Source: Trichoplusia ni
Lineage: Eukaryota > Arthropoda > Insecta > Lepidoptera > Noctuidae
Length of the DNA: 64,000 nucleotides
Direction: 5' to 3'
NCBI RefSeq assembly: GCF_003590095.1
Contig: NC_039491.1
Coordinates: 2,852,001-2,916,000, forward strand
Part shown: piece by piece, positions 40,701-52,700 of the stretch
Layout of the letters: the number at the start of each line of letters is the position of its first letter
How positions within the stretch are numbered: position 1 is the stretch's first letter
The notes under the pieces: generated by a model
What the model was told of the DNA's origin: nothing
Databases searched by the model: none
What the model saw: the letters and a program-made list of their open reading frames with translations, nothing else
Made by a program: the position numbers and the translations under genes

Positions 40701-43700
40701 GTTATAGAATTAAAAACAAGCTCTACTATTTGATTGGGCCACTCTGTGCCTTGAAGAGCTTGCGCTTGGCTTAGTTAGTTTTCAAGATAGGTTTTATGAT
40801 TTGGTATGTAGTGAACTAGTGAACGTTAATCTTGACTACGTTTATATTTTTTAAACATTTGGGGGTACTGGGTAAACCTGCTTCACGAAATATAACGAAC
40901 TTTTGCTATTTATTATAAACACATAACCACTTACAGATATAGCAAACATCTATAACAGATATTATTATGCGTATTCTTTCGTATCTCAGAAAAGTCCTCG
41001 CTTCTGGTGATTTTTTCTTTATGTTGATAACAAGGTATTTCATTTGTTTTGCTTCCGAAAATTACGTTTGATCGGAAAATAAATTTTGTAGGTATTGAAT
41101 GAGCAAGAAGGGTCGCGTTTGTAGCTACATTTGTTTTCATTACGAGTTATTGAACAGCGTTGGGGTACCCCTCTACGCGTTCTCTATGAAGCTTTTATTT
41201 GAATATGAAAGACTTTCACGACCAACCAAATAAGGGATATTTTTTAGAATAAATAAAAAAGTAATTTTTAACGACTTTTGAAAATAAAATCGCCGGAACA
41301 AAAGCGCCACTCATTTCTATCTATTTAAAGTAAACATTAATAAATATAGAATAACAATAAAGGGTTCTTAATATTTTGGAAGTCAGGCAACATACTCTAA
41401 CGTTAGCTTAATTGTATTCAATGGTACATGTTTTCATTTACTTCATCCACGATGTAGCTAAGATATACAAAACAAACACGGCATTAATGTTGTTGTTTAC
41501 CATCGCATAAAACAAATTAACCAAGTATATAGGATAACCTCTCCGAACTGTCTTGAGCGAAGACTGGAGCAACACTAATTTAATATGTCCAAACTCACGA
41601 GCTCATTTCGTTATACAAAGTATACAAACTGCTGTGAATTTTGTTCTACCCTGAAGCAATTTATATAATAACTGTATCCCTATGTGCGCTATTATTAAAT
41701 TCATGTGTTTACAATAATAATATTGTAATATTCTCGCTTTCGATATTATAACGAAATTTAGTGATGACAGTACACCCAAACGGTTCTCGGGTATGGGATT
41801 TTGCACGGATGCGATTTTGCTGGCACCGTCCGTGGCAGCATGTGTGAATAAAAGTGTTTCGATTGCTAGTCATCGTTGGCTATGTATCAAAGTTACATGT
41901 TTAAGTCTTCGTATGAATCAGAGAGAGCCATTAGGTTTCAAAATCTCCTTTTTTCAAGAGTGAATGGAAAGCGTAATTAATGTAAAGCATTATACAATTA
42001 CCTTCATTCTCAGTTATTTTAATACTGCGCAAAACAGGTACAAGGTAGACTTCAGAACTTACGCAATACTATGTTATTATGCATTTATATTTAGCTAAGT
42101 TCGTAACAAAACAAGGTATTGGCAGCCTTAGAGTTTCTATAAGGCGTTGCCGTGTTGTTCACTTGCCTCCGTAGCAGCTTAGACCGCACCGACCGGAATC
42201 GATGCTGTGAAGTATATTTGCATGATCAATGCAATATTTCGAATCGAAGTTATAAGGACCACGTTATTAATCTTACAATACGTAACGTTTATATCGAGAA
42301 CCCTGTTGAAATATCTACAACATTATTATAGAGTAAATCTGCTTGATATTTATGATCAGGCGTACGTGTACTTTAGATAGTCGGAAGTATTATAAGTGAG
42401 TTATATTCCTTTCTGTATTATTTGATTTCATAACAATGGATAAAATACTGACCATTTATACTATCAATAATGGCTTTTTGTCATTGTAATAGTTGTGTTT
42501 TGAAAGGACGTTACATACTGTTAACGTTAACGTTTATACAAAATACTTTTCCTTATTAATTAAATCAATTTTTCAACCGTACGTATGAATTAATATCTCT
42601 TTGGTATTTCATGACAAAAAGACAGGAAAACTCGGTCAGAATGCTGTCAACGTTGTCTTTTATACTTTAAATCACCTCAAGCAATTCTGAAAATTAATGT
42701 AACATGGCTGGCGTTGTTCACGTAGATATTATTTTATAAGACCGGTTGGGAACGACTTCCTAATAAAAGCAATATTACGTTGCCCTTATTAAAACTTGTT
42801 GAAGACTTGCAGCCCTCACCGTTCTTGTTCTAACAGCTATCATGTAGTATGTATATGTATAATTAAGTTGTTTCATCGCACTCTTGTTCGTAATTAAACC
42901 CGCTATGGTTGACGTTTTCGTTTCGCGCAAAATTAATCATTTCCACGAAAATGTAGTCTTATATTTTTCAGTAAATATGATATTTGAATAGTTGGTAGGC
43001 TTTAACAACGCGAAATGTACGCCAGCAGGCGGTAATTTCCGTTATCTGGCTGGCGCGCCGCACCCGCGCACAGGAGGTTCGTTAAAATGCAGCCCGCCGG
43101 ATGCGAAACGCCAATGTGCTCTAACACGACACACACGAGCTGAAAAAAAACTTCACTATTCAGCACTTTTTAATTTTAAAACTTCGCTTTTCGCTGGCAG
43201 TGTACGTACCTAGCTCTGACGCGTCATTATAATCTTTCTATTCATTTCTTACCCCGTTTGAATTACAGTACCAGTACAGTTGTTATTCATCTATTGTTAA
43301 ATTATATTGCCTTAAGCTATTTTTAATTGTTATGTTTTAATGAACGTGACGTGTACCCTCACTTTGCTAAAATGTATTTTAATCACGTGTCTTAAATTTA
43401 ATAAATCATGGTACCTCCTAAACGTTAGTCATATGTCATCCAACAGGTCCATGTCATATGCAGTTGGCAAAACATTACCGAGCCATCAGTCTGAACGCTG
43501 GTAATTACTTACATCTCGCAACTGGGAGGAAAAAACAAAGAGATTAATATATATTAGGGTAATAAATCTAACTGGAACTCGCTTGATAAATAAATCTCAG
43601 AATAGCTCTATAGTAAAGAGTTTCGTGTCAGCGTTCGGTATTTATTTCACCGCGAGTGGGCCGAAAGTAAGACGGCGGTGTCCGCTGTATACTTTATACC

Positions 43701-46700
43701 TCAACTCTTAACTGCTAAACATTTATTGTGAACTAGCTGTTACGCCCGCTACGAAACGAATAGATGCTCAGAGTAATAGAACATAAAATCTTGGTTAAGA
43801 ACTAACTTAGTACCATTTTCATCCAAATTCGCTCAGTTTTTTCATAAAAGACTAACAAACATCCACATGTCATTGTATATCAGCGTTTCATTTACGGCTA
43901 TTGGTTTTAACTATTAATGGCTGCAAGCATTGTCATTGTAAACTCTCCTATATATGTTTACCAATAAGTTCGTCTTGACCGCCGTCGAAGTACAACACAT
44001 GAATATTTTTTATTGAAGCGTCGTCGACTGATCTGGATTATAAACTTTGATAAATCGAGATATCGTATTCGAGACACGTACGACGTTGCGTCTATTTGCT
44101 TCTTGTAATACCCATAGTATAGCGTGGTAACGTTTACTTGTTTGAAGTTACATTGCGTCTACTTCTTGTATAATAGCTACCTGGGTTGTTACTCATTGGC
44201 TCGGATCAGATAAAACATCTTTTAATAACCTGATAATCTAATTACATCCAACAACACTAACTTATATTTAAAGAAGCTGCAACAACACTTAAAATTACGC
44301 AAATTGTCTAGAATTATGTGATTATGATAAGTTATCAACACCCCTTTCAATATTTTCTTTTTACACCAAGCCAAGCAAAAGCTATAATTTAGGTTTCGCA
44401 AAGTCCTCGGAGACATGCATCGACCGCCACGTGTGTTTCACATTTCTTTTGTTCCTTAGAACAATGACCTCATATTCTGACAGTTATTGTAATCATAAGA
44501 GTAGAAATAAGTAAAGTAATCACTAAGTCATACACATTCCAAAAGGAGCTTTCACCCTACAGGATATATACAAAAAATGTAGAGAGGAGTAATTTTTTTA
44601 AATATGCAGTACGTTTAGTTCCATTTGTGGTAGCAACCAGCGGCAAGGACGCTAATGCTTTTTAAATTGAGGTGACGAAGGTCTGACGAAAATTTAACAT
44701 CTAGTTTTTTCGTTCAAGGTTAACATTGCGATATGGTTAACAATTTCATTACCATTCTCGTTTATAACCGTAACACTTTAGCTATGTACATTTATTTATA
44801 TGTGTTTGTTTCGTAGGTGACTAACATTCTTGACTTATCCAAGTGCATACCCCATTACACAGAATGAGCTAACGATTGCTGAGATTATGTCAAGTTTTTA
44901 AAGTGTTTCTGATGTGTTTAGGTCACGTGGGCGGTTGCGGCATCACCGACGAGGTCGTCCAGTGGATGGAGCGTATTCAGAACTCGGGCGTGGACGACGA
45001 GCCGCAGTCGTCGCCTGCGCCCGCGCCCTCGACGCCGACGCATGGGCACCACGCGCCCCCCTCTCCTCCTCCCCACCCCAATAGTTTGAGGGATGATGAG
45101 CCCAGGTAAACATTATTAGACAAATAAATATAATAGCATAAAAACCTATTTTCCTGCAACGTAGCATATCTCAGGTTTTGTTGGGTGTAACAAATATAAT
45201 AAATATTTTATGCAAGAAGATTATTTAAAACACAAATAAATTCGAAACCAAAACTACAAAATAAATAAGTTATTTCTGTGTGAAGATAAAAGTGAAGAGA
45301 ATCTAAAATTACTTTCTGTAATTACTTGGTTCTGTCGAAGCTCTTACTATTCAACTAGTGCTTTTACAATAAATATCTAACGTAAGATTGAGTAGAATTT
45401 CATTGCAGTTTCAAAATTTAATTTTTAGAACAATATTTTAAAGCTGCTCTCTAATGTTTTATGTACATGGATTAACACAACACTCCTTTCGCTCATTAAA
45501 ATTCGGTTTTGTTTTACTATCGCTGTTTTACTTTGCAGCCAAGTAATATAGTAAGTATACTGCATTTTACTTTTGTAAGGAACTTTAAATCTACGTAATC
45601 CCAAGACAAAACTTGGAACGCTTAAAACTATTTCAGAAAGAAAAACTCAAAGATGCCGTAAGTACTAGCTATTGCTTGCGGCTTTTCTTTCTGGATAGGT
45701 TATATCTACAAAAACATTACCCTTTTAATCGTTATCTCTGCAGCCGTTTTGGCCTGAAGATGTGACAAACATACATACAAACACACTCACATACTTTTGC
45801 ATTTAAAGAAAGGATAGCGTTTTATTTGTACACACAAGCTTCAAACAAAAAACTTTCGTTGCCATGTGGGCGCAACATATGCCACACGTGTGGGGCCTCT
45901 AGCAAAAAAATCTAGTATAAGCACAGTGAACACGCCCCAATAAGTGCTACATGCAGTCCAAACCGTTCAAAATCAAACGGCTTATAGAAGCCTATTAAAC
46001 TCATTACTGGTTTATTGACTTGCATCGGTCAGATCTAGGGAATTAGGTTGTTGCTAAGGCGATGAGACGGCAACCTGTTTTGTCCCTTAATGCACGACTT
46101 TTACTAAATGTCTAAACGCAACGCGAACACTACACATGGACTAGTAATCCAATTTCTCCGATTTCTATTTTCAACGTTTTATCTAAGATGCATGCGTACT
46201 TTATATGAAGGTAAATTATGTGTTTTTTTGCTATCTGTATCAGCTTACGACTAGTTTTCGAAGCAATATTGCTCAAAGCTGTCGTGACAAAAGCATCTCA
46301 GTAACCAACTATAATTTAAAGGTGACTCAATCTAAATCCGTATAATTGACCTATCGCCTTCGCAATTTATCTCCTTAACTAGAGACAAAATTTTGAGACA
46401 AGTCGGCTCTACATGTCTACACTGTTGTCCTTTGTTTCTATCCTGCTTAGCACAGTCTGTCATGGGACATTTAGATGCTAATTTCTCTGTTTATTTCTTT
46501 TTGCAGCAAGTAAAGTTGTCATCTCTCACTGTTTGCTGTCGAACCTGGTTATGAGATTTTTTGGAACGCTATTCCTTCTCAGTCTCGTGTTTGTTGTACT
46601 TCCAGTTCCCTTTAATTTAGCGGCTAAAGCATCATTAACATGCGCTGATAACCTTCAACGTTGTTTTGGAAAACCCTTTTTTTATTTCTTTGTTAGACCA

Positions 46701-49700
46701 TGATAATATTGTTTCAGATACTGGGATGTGCATCACTACAATAAGTACTCGCGCGCAGCTAACACCGGCGAGCACACGCGCACCCGCCGGGCGACCATAG
46801 ACAAGCGGAACACGTGCTCTCTGTACATACAGACGGACCCGCTCATATGGAGACACGTTAGGGAGGGATTCCCGGACGTAAGTCATCACTCTACTGCTAT
46901 TATGCTAAAAAGTTTGGTTGTTGGCGCTCACCTTAGGAACGTGGTTTGAACTGATGTTGTCTTTTGGATTAGATAGAGCATTTATTGAGACAACAATGAC
47001 AACATATATAAAATATGAATCCTTACTAATATTATAAAGCTGAAGAGTTTGCTTCTTTGTTGAAACGGGCTAATCACAGCAACAAAAGAAGCGTTATTTC
47101 AGAGTTTGATAGCCCATTTACTGAGGAAGGCTTTAGGGCATATATTGTCACACGGAGCAGACCAGTAGAGAAGATTATTGCAATCTAAAACAAGTAATCC
47201 GGTTTAAAAATTATTATCCTGTTTTAATATTACTTATATTCATAATCACGCGAACAAAGCCGCGCGCAACAGCTAGTTATAATACGAAAAAAATGGATGC
47301 AACCCGGACTTAGCTAGATCTATCGGGCTACTTGCAAAATAAATATCCTTTTATTAGAAGTTTCATAAAACAAATGAAGTATCGTAAAACTATAACTTAT
47401 TATACCCCGTTGTATATAATTGCAATTGCTATAGCTGTATTTTCTGTTTTATATACACTTGCCGTTCATACGGAGTTTTTGATTACGAACCTACCTTCAT
47501 AATGTCAAAACAGTCTACTGGAACAAATTGTTCCGTAAATTCTTTTTCATTATTCACAATAAACATGCATACACAATTATTTGTAAATGCATCAGTTCTC
47601 TAAAAATATGTGCTATGTCATACGAATATTTGAGTCACTTTTGCTTTTCCTCTATTTATTTCTACTTTACTCTGTAAAGTAATAATATTTTTATTAAACT
47701 GTGATTAAACTAGGTAAATATTATTGACAATTTTTACAACAAGGTTGATCACGGTCATTCTTTAGAGTTCCTCCGTGTTTCGGAAGGCACGTTAATTTAT
47801 GGGTCCCGGCTGTTAATTATACACCTTTGACAGTCTTGATGGGTGGTTAGAAGTTATAAAGTGTGACAACAAGTCTTGCTAAGGGGTAACATGTTGTCCA
47901 CGTAACTGGGTTGAGGAGATCAGACAGGCAGTTGTTCCTTACGAAACACCGGTAGGAACATAGTTGGAAAAGCTAGGATGTTGATGTCTAAATATTTTAA
48001 TCTAAATATCTATATAAGCATCGTTTTATTTTTCTAGCACCGAGATCCCAGTAAAAAGAGTGAAGTGGATATGAAGACACGTGAAGAGATCCTATCTCTG
48101 ATATCGCACCATGTCACCGCAGTCAACTATATCTACAGTTATACCAAGTTCGATGGCCGACTCGAACACAGGAACATCAAGTTCGAAGTTCAGAGAATTA
48201 AGGTGAGGATGTTTAATATGATCATGTTTTCCACAAAAAGTATAGTAGGAAAAATCGGTATAATTCTTCTGAAGATTAATTAATTTCTTTATAATTCTAT
48301 CGTCTAATCGAGTAAAAAATAAGTCAAAGCAATATGCGCGAATATTTAGAAGAATTTTCCTTAGTAGCTAACGAAAAATATATCTATATGTGTATGTATA
48401 CATCTATTCTCCAACTTTACCATTACATTAATAGGAAGACATTTCAATACTTTTCTGCTTTTATGATTATTAGAGAATCAACTTTGTACGGTTACACTGT
48501 TTTCCGAAATGTTAATAAATAAAGCAACCTTAATAAAAATTGATTGCAAAAAGCGAGCTATTATCGTTAAACTTTATCTAGGTATACTCTCTTATAGAAA
48601 TAGGTTTGGTGACCAATGACGTGTGGTTCATAAAATGTGTTTTAGTGTAAGTGTACCTACCACTATACTCGGTTACCGTATTGTACAAAAATCAACCGTA
48701 AGTCCTTTAAATAATGGCACAGCGAGTCAATGAGAAGTTCTTTTTTTATTAAATGTCGAAAATGGTACATCCATTTGAATATTTAAAAAATGGGGCTTAT
48801 CGACTTACTTTAGAGATTAGGTGTCAAGTCAATTTTGTTTGTCATGCTTGTAGACAAGAACGTTTTTCCGTAAGCTTCAGCGATCGGTCAAATGTACTGA
48901 ATGTCATTACTTGTCGAAATAGTCGTTCCTTAACATTTTAAGTTTTCCATTGTAGTCGAATGCAAATTTTCTGATTACAGCACTGGACACAATCATTTTA
49001 AAAATTTGTTTCTGTAATCTGAATTTTACTGCTGACGTTACTTAAGGTCATGGCCCACGGCAGTTATACTGCATGACTCATGCTAGATAATGCGGAAAAT
49101 TTGATTTGAAATAGCAATGACCATTTCGAATGTTATCGGCAGACATATTTAGAAACGGTGTGCATATGCAGCTTTAATTAGTGTTAGCTTACGAAGAATA
49201 ATGACCTCATCTCCGTACGGAGCCAGAAATATTAATTATCCGTTCATAAATGTAGCTCACGTTGAATCTTATGAGGCTAGTGTAATTAACGTTCGTCGAA
49301 AAATATTTATTTATTAAAAATATTTTTAAGTAATTTTAGGGGGTGCCTTATCAAAAGGACGGGACGAAGAACGGTACCTTGTTACTAAGACACTGCTGTC
49401 TTTTCGTCTTTCGTCAGGCTGTATCATGAACTGTGGTAGTTATTGTGCTTTGTCATAAACCACAATAAAGATTAAAAAAAAATAGGAATAACAGGAAAAC
49501 TAAAAACTAAAAAAAAACAAAAGAGTACATTATTTCACCATTACTCCTAGCCCTTAGATGACGTATTTATTTCAAAAATCCAATTTATCAAACTTGTTAT
49601 GCCTTGTTTTGTTTCGCACTGCCATTAACGATCACACGCACGTGATTGTAAATGCCACTGCTATTGTAATCACGTGCAATAAAACGAATTTATATACATA

Positions 49701-52700
49701 TTGATTAGGTAAATGTCCAGTAGTTGAGTGATGGCCGATACTAATGTATTTGAATACATTTTCTTTTGATAATCGGTTTTGCAATGTGTTTCCAGTAATA
49801 AAAAAAAGAACGAGCACCTATTCTTGTATATAAAATTATATCCTGAAAACTCTTCTGTATCACCAATAATTGACTGGTATGGAACGGCTATAACGATGGA
49901 TGTGCGAAGACGCCTTTACACCATTTTGTACAAAGAGTTTCAATAAAATGTTTATCCTTTATTTGAGATCCTATTTGAAATCCTAACTGTGTTTTGTATC
50001 TGAAGATTTTTTCTCTGTTCCATTGTTTGATGCCAAATGATATGGCATTAAATCCGCCTTTGAACTACTTAGTGCAAGTAGTTCAAGAACTGAAACCGTA
50101 TAAATTGTTGTATATTCTAATGCGTAAATTATCTTTAGATTGACGACGATACAGCGTGTAATACGCACGACTTCGCGGCCGAACCCAACCAGTTCTGCCT
50201 GGAGAACATCGACGTGTCCAACTTCCTGAACCTGCACTCGCTCGGCAACCACGAGGACTTCTGTCTCGCATACGTCTTTACATACAGAGACTTTACTGGA
50301 GGCACACTAGGTAAGGAGAACACCATCTGTTCTAAGAATACATTGATGTGACTTTATTATCATCATTACTTCTTCTCCGACAAAAATTTAAAACTTGTCC
50401 TACGAGACGACACAAGATTTGCTGAGATCATCTTATTTCTTGATTCTTGGACACAAAGTTAACTTCACTTTTTTATTTGTTTATTCACAATTATTTACAG
50501 AAACACCGCGAATCATGCGCCGAGAATAATTTGTATCTCTCACTACCTTCTCTGAATTGATTATAATAAAAATATGTGTTCGCAGGTCTAGCGTGGGTGG
50601 CGAGTGCGAGTGGTGCATCAGGAGGCATCTGCGAGAAATACAAGACTTACACGGAGACGATAGGCGGCATGTATCAGAGCACGAAGCGGTCCCTCAACAC
50701 GGGCATCATCACCTTCGTCAACTACAACAGCCGGGTCCCGCCCAAAGTCAGCCAGTTGACGCTGGCTCACGAGATCGGACACAACTTCGGATCGCCGGTA
50801 ACAGTCTATCTAATAACACTTTATACTGTACAAATCACTTAATGATTATTGTATTTATATAATAATCTAATGTCTATAATGGTTTTGATATCCTCATACC
50901 CTGACGGAGATTTGTCGGTGAGACCTAAATGGATGTGGGAGTTCAAATTCAGGCAAGTACTAATGTGACTTTTAAAGACACATGTACTTTCTTGGTTATT
51001 TTGAATCTCGCGTGACCATAGCGTACACGTTAACCTACGTGAGAAGATTTCAATTTTTACTCGAGTCTTTTCTTCAATAATAAAATTATATTGAAAAGAC
51101 TATTAAACACAGACACAGATTGATCTTATCCCTTTTACTCATGAAGTACATTGATCACAGCACGACTACCCATCGGAGTGTCGTCCGGGCGGGCAGCAAG
51201 GCAACTTCATAATGTTCGCGTCGGCCACGTCAGGCGACCGGCCCAACAACAGCCGTTTCTCAACGTGTAGCGTCGGCAACATCAGCGCCGTCCTCGACGC
51301 TGTGCGCGACGGACGCAAGAGGAACTGTCTCACTGCCAGCGCTGGCGCCTTCTGCGGGAATAAGATTGTGGAGGTCGGCGAGGAATGTGACTGTGGTATG
51401 TTTGCTGAAATATCATCATCATATTCTTCATTCTTGCCCGAAATCACTCGTAAAACCTTGAATACCCATTGTGAGATCAATTTTAAACTTGTAGGTATAA
51501 TCAGCCAGAAATATGCCTGCTTATAATCAAATTCAACAATTTGGTATTGTTTCTGGGTAACAAAGTAGTCTACTCAACAATCATTTGGGAAATTCCTGTA
51601 TATCAATAAAATACATACTTTTGAACATTTTTAGTAGGTCTAAAATCTGCGTTTGTTTATCGACTCTTAATGGTGACAGTAAATGTTGCCACACCAAAAA
51701 ATACTATTATTGCAATTGCTACGAACTTATGTGATTTTTTTGTTTCTCCTCGTTAAAAGGTTACGACGAAATAGAATGTAAGGACCGGTGCTGTTATCCG
51801 CGACAGGTCAGCGCATTGGAGAGAGAGAAGAATTACACTGCCAAAGGCTGTACGAGGAGAGCTAAAACTCAGTGCAGGTTAGTTATCAGCCGTATTTCTG
51901 TGGTCTTTATGAAATTTTGGTCATAACAACATTGATGTTGAACAAAATCTAGATACAAAATTCCGAACAAAAGTGATCGTTAAAACTTTCTACTTTTTTC
52001 AACATCATTGGTATTTAAAGATATGATACAAACACAATTTTTACTAACTTATAGCAGTAATAGTTAACGTATTTTGCATTCTCAACATTATATTAATAAA
52101 TACTTCCCCCTCGCAGTCCATCACAAGGCCCGTGCTGTAACGGCAACACGTGTGAGTTCGTGCCGTCGTACCGCAACCAGACGTGTCGCGAGGCCTCCGA
52201 GTGCAGCCACGCGTCCTTCTGCTCAGGGAACTCGGCCGACTGTCCGGAGCCCAGAGCCATGCCCAACCACACCAAGTGTAATAATGGTAAGTGATCTAAG
52301 GAAATTGTTGAGTAATGGTGTACGCGCGACTTTTTGTTTGACGTTGTCAACGTAAAAATTGCTTGCTTGGTTAAATTTCGAGAAGGTAAGAAATAAGGAT
52401 TAAATCGTCATGTTTATCTTTCGTAAATACTCGGGAGTAAACCGTTGCATCATTTAATAATGAATCAGCCCCACGATAGTTATTATAAAATATCTTTGTC
52501 AATTTTTTCAGTGCAAGCGATATTATTGTTTGTTGTTGTTGACCGAGTGGTTGTGTTACCAGGCACGCAGCTGTGCCTGGGCGGCGAGTGCAGCGGCTCG
52601 ATCTGCCTGGCGTGGAACATGAGCGAGTGCTTCCTGTCGTCTGCGCCGCGCGCGCGCGGGGACGGCGTGTCGGCCGTGGCGGACCGGCGCGCGCTGTGCC

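Larger units (their letters stand above)
39470..44921 (+). other. kuz: kuz intron 4
   Basis: 5.45 kb with no supported exon. It contains GC-rich patches at about 39960-40130 and 42990-43150 and a Helitron-type remnant starting at 43733. The remainder is AT-rich and unremarkable. Confidence 0.6.
46878..48037 (+). other. kuz: kuz intron 6
   Basis: 1.16 kb, about 40 percent of it derived from two repeat insertions (47020-47276 and 47755-47985). Confidence 0.6.
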
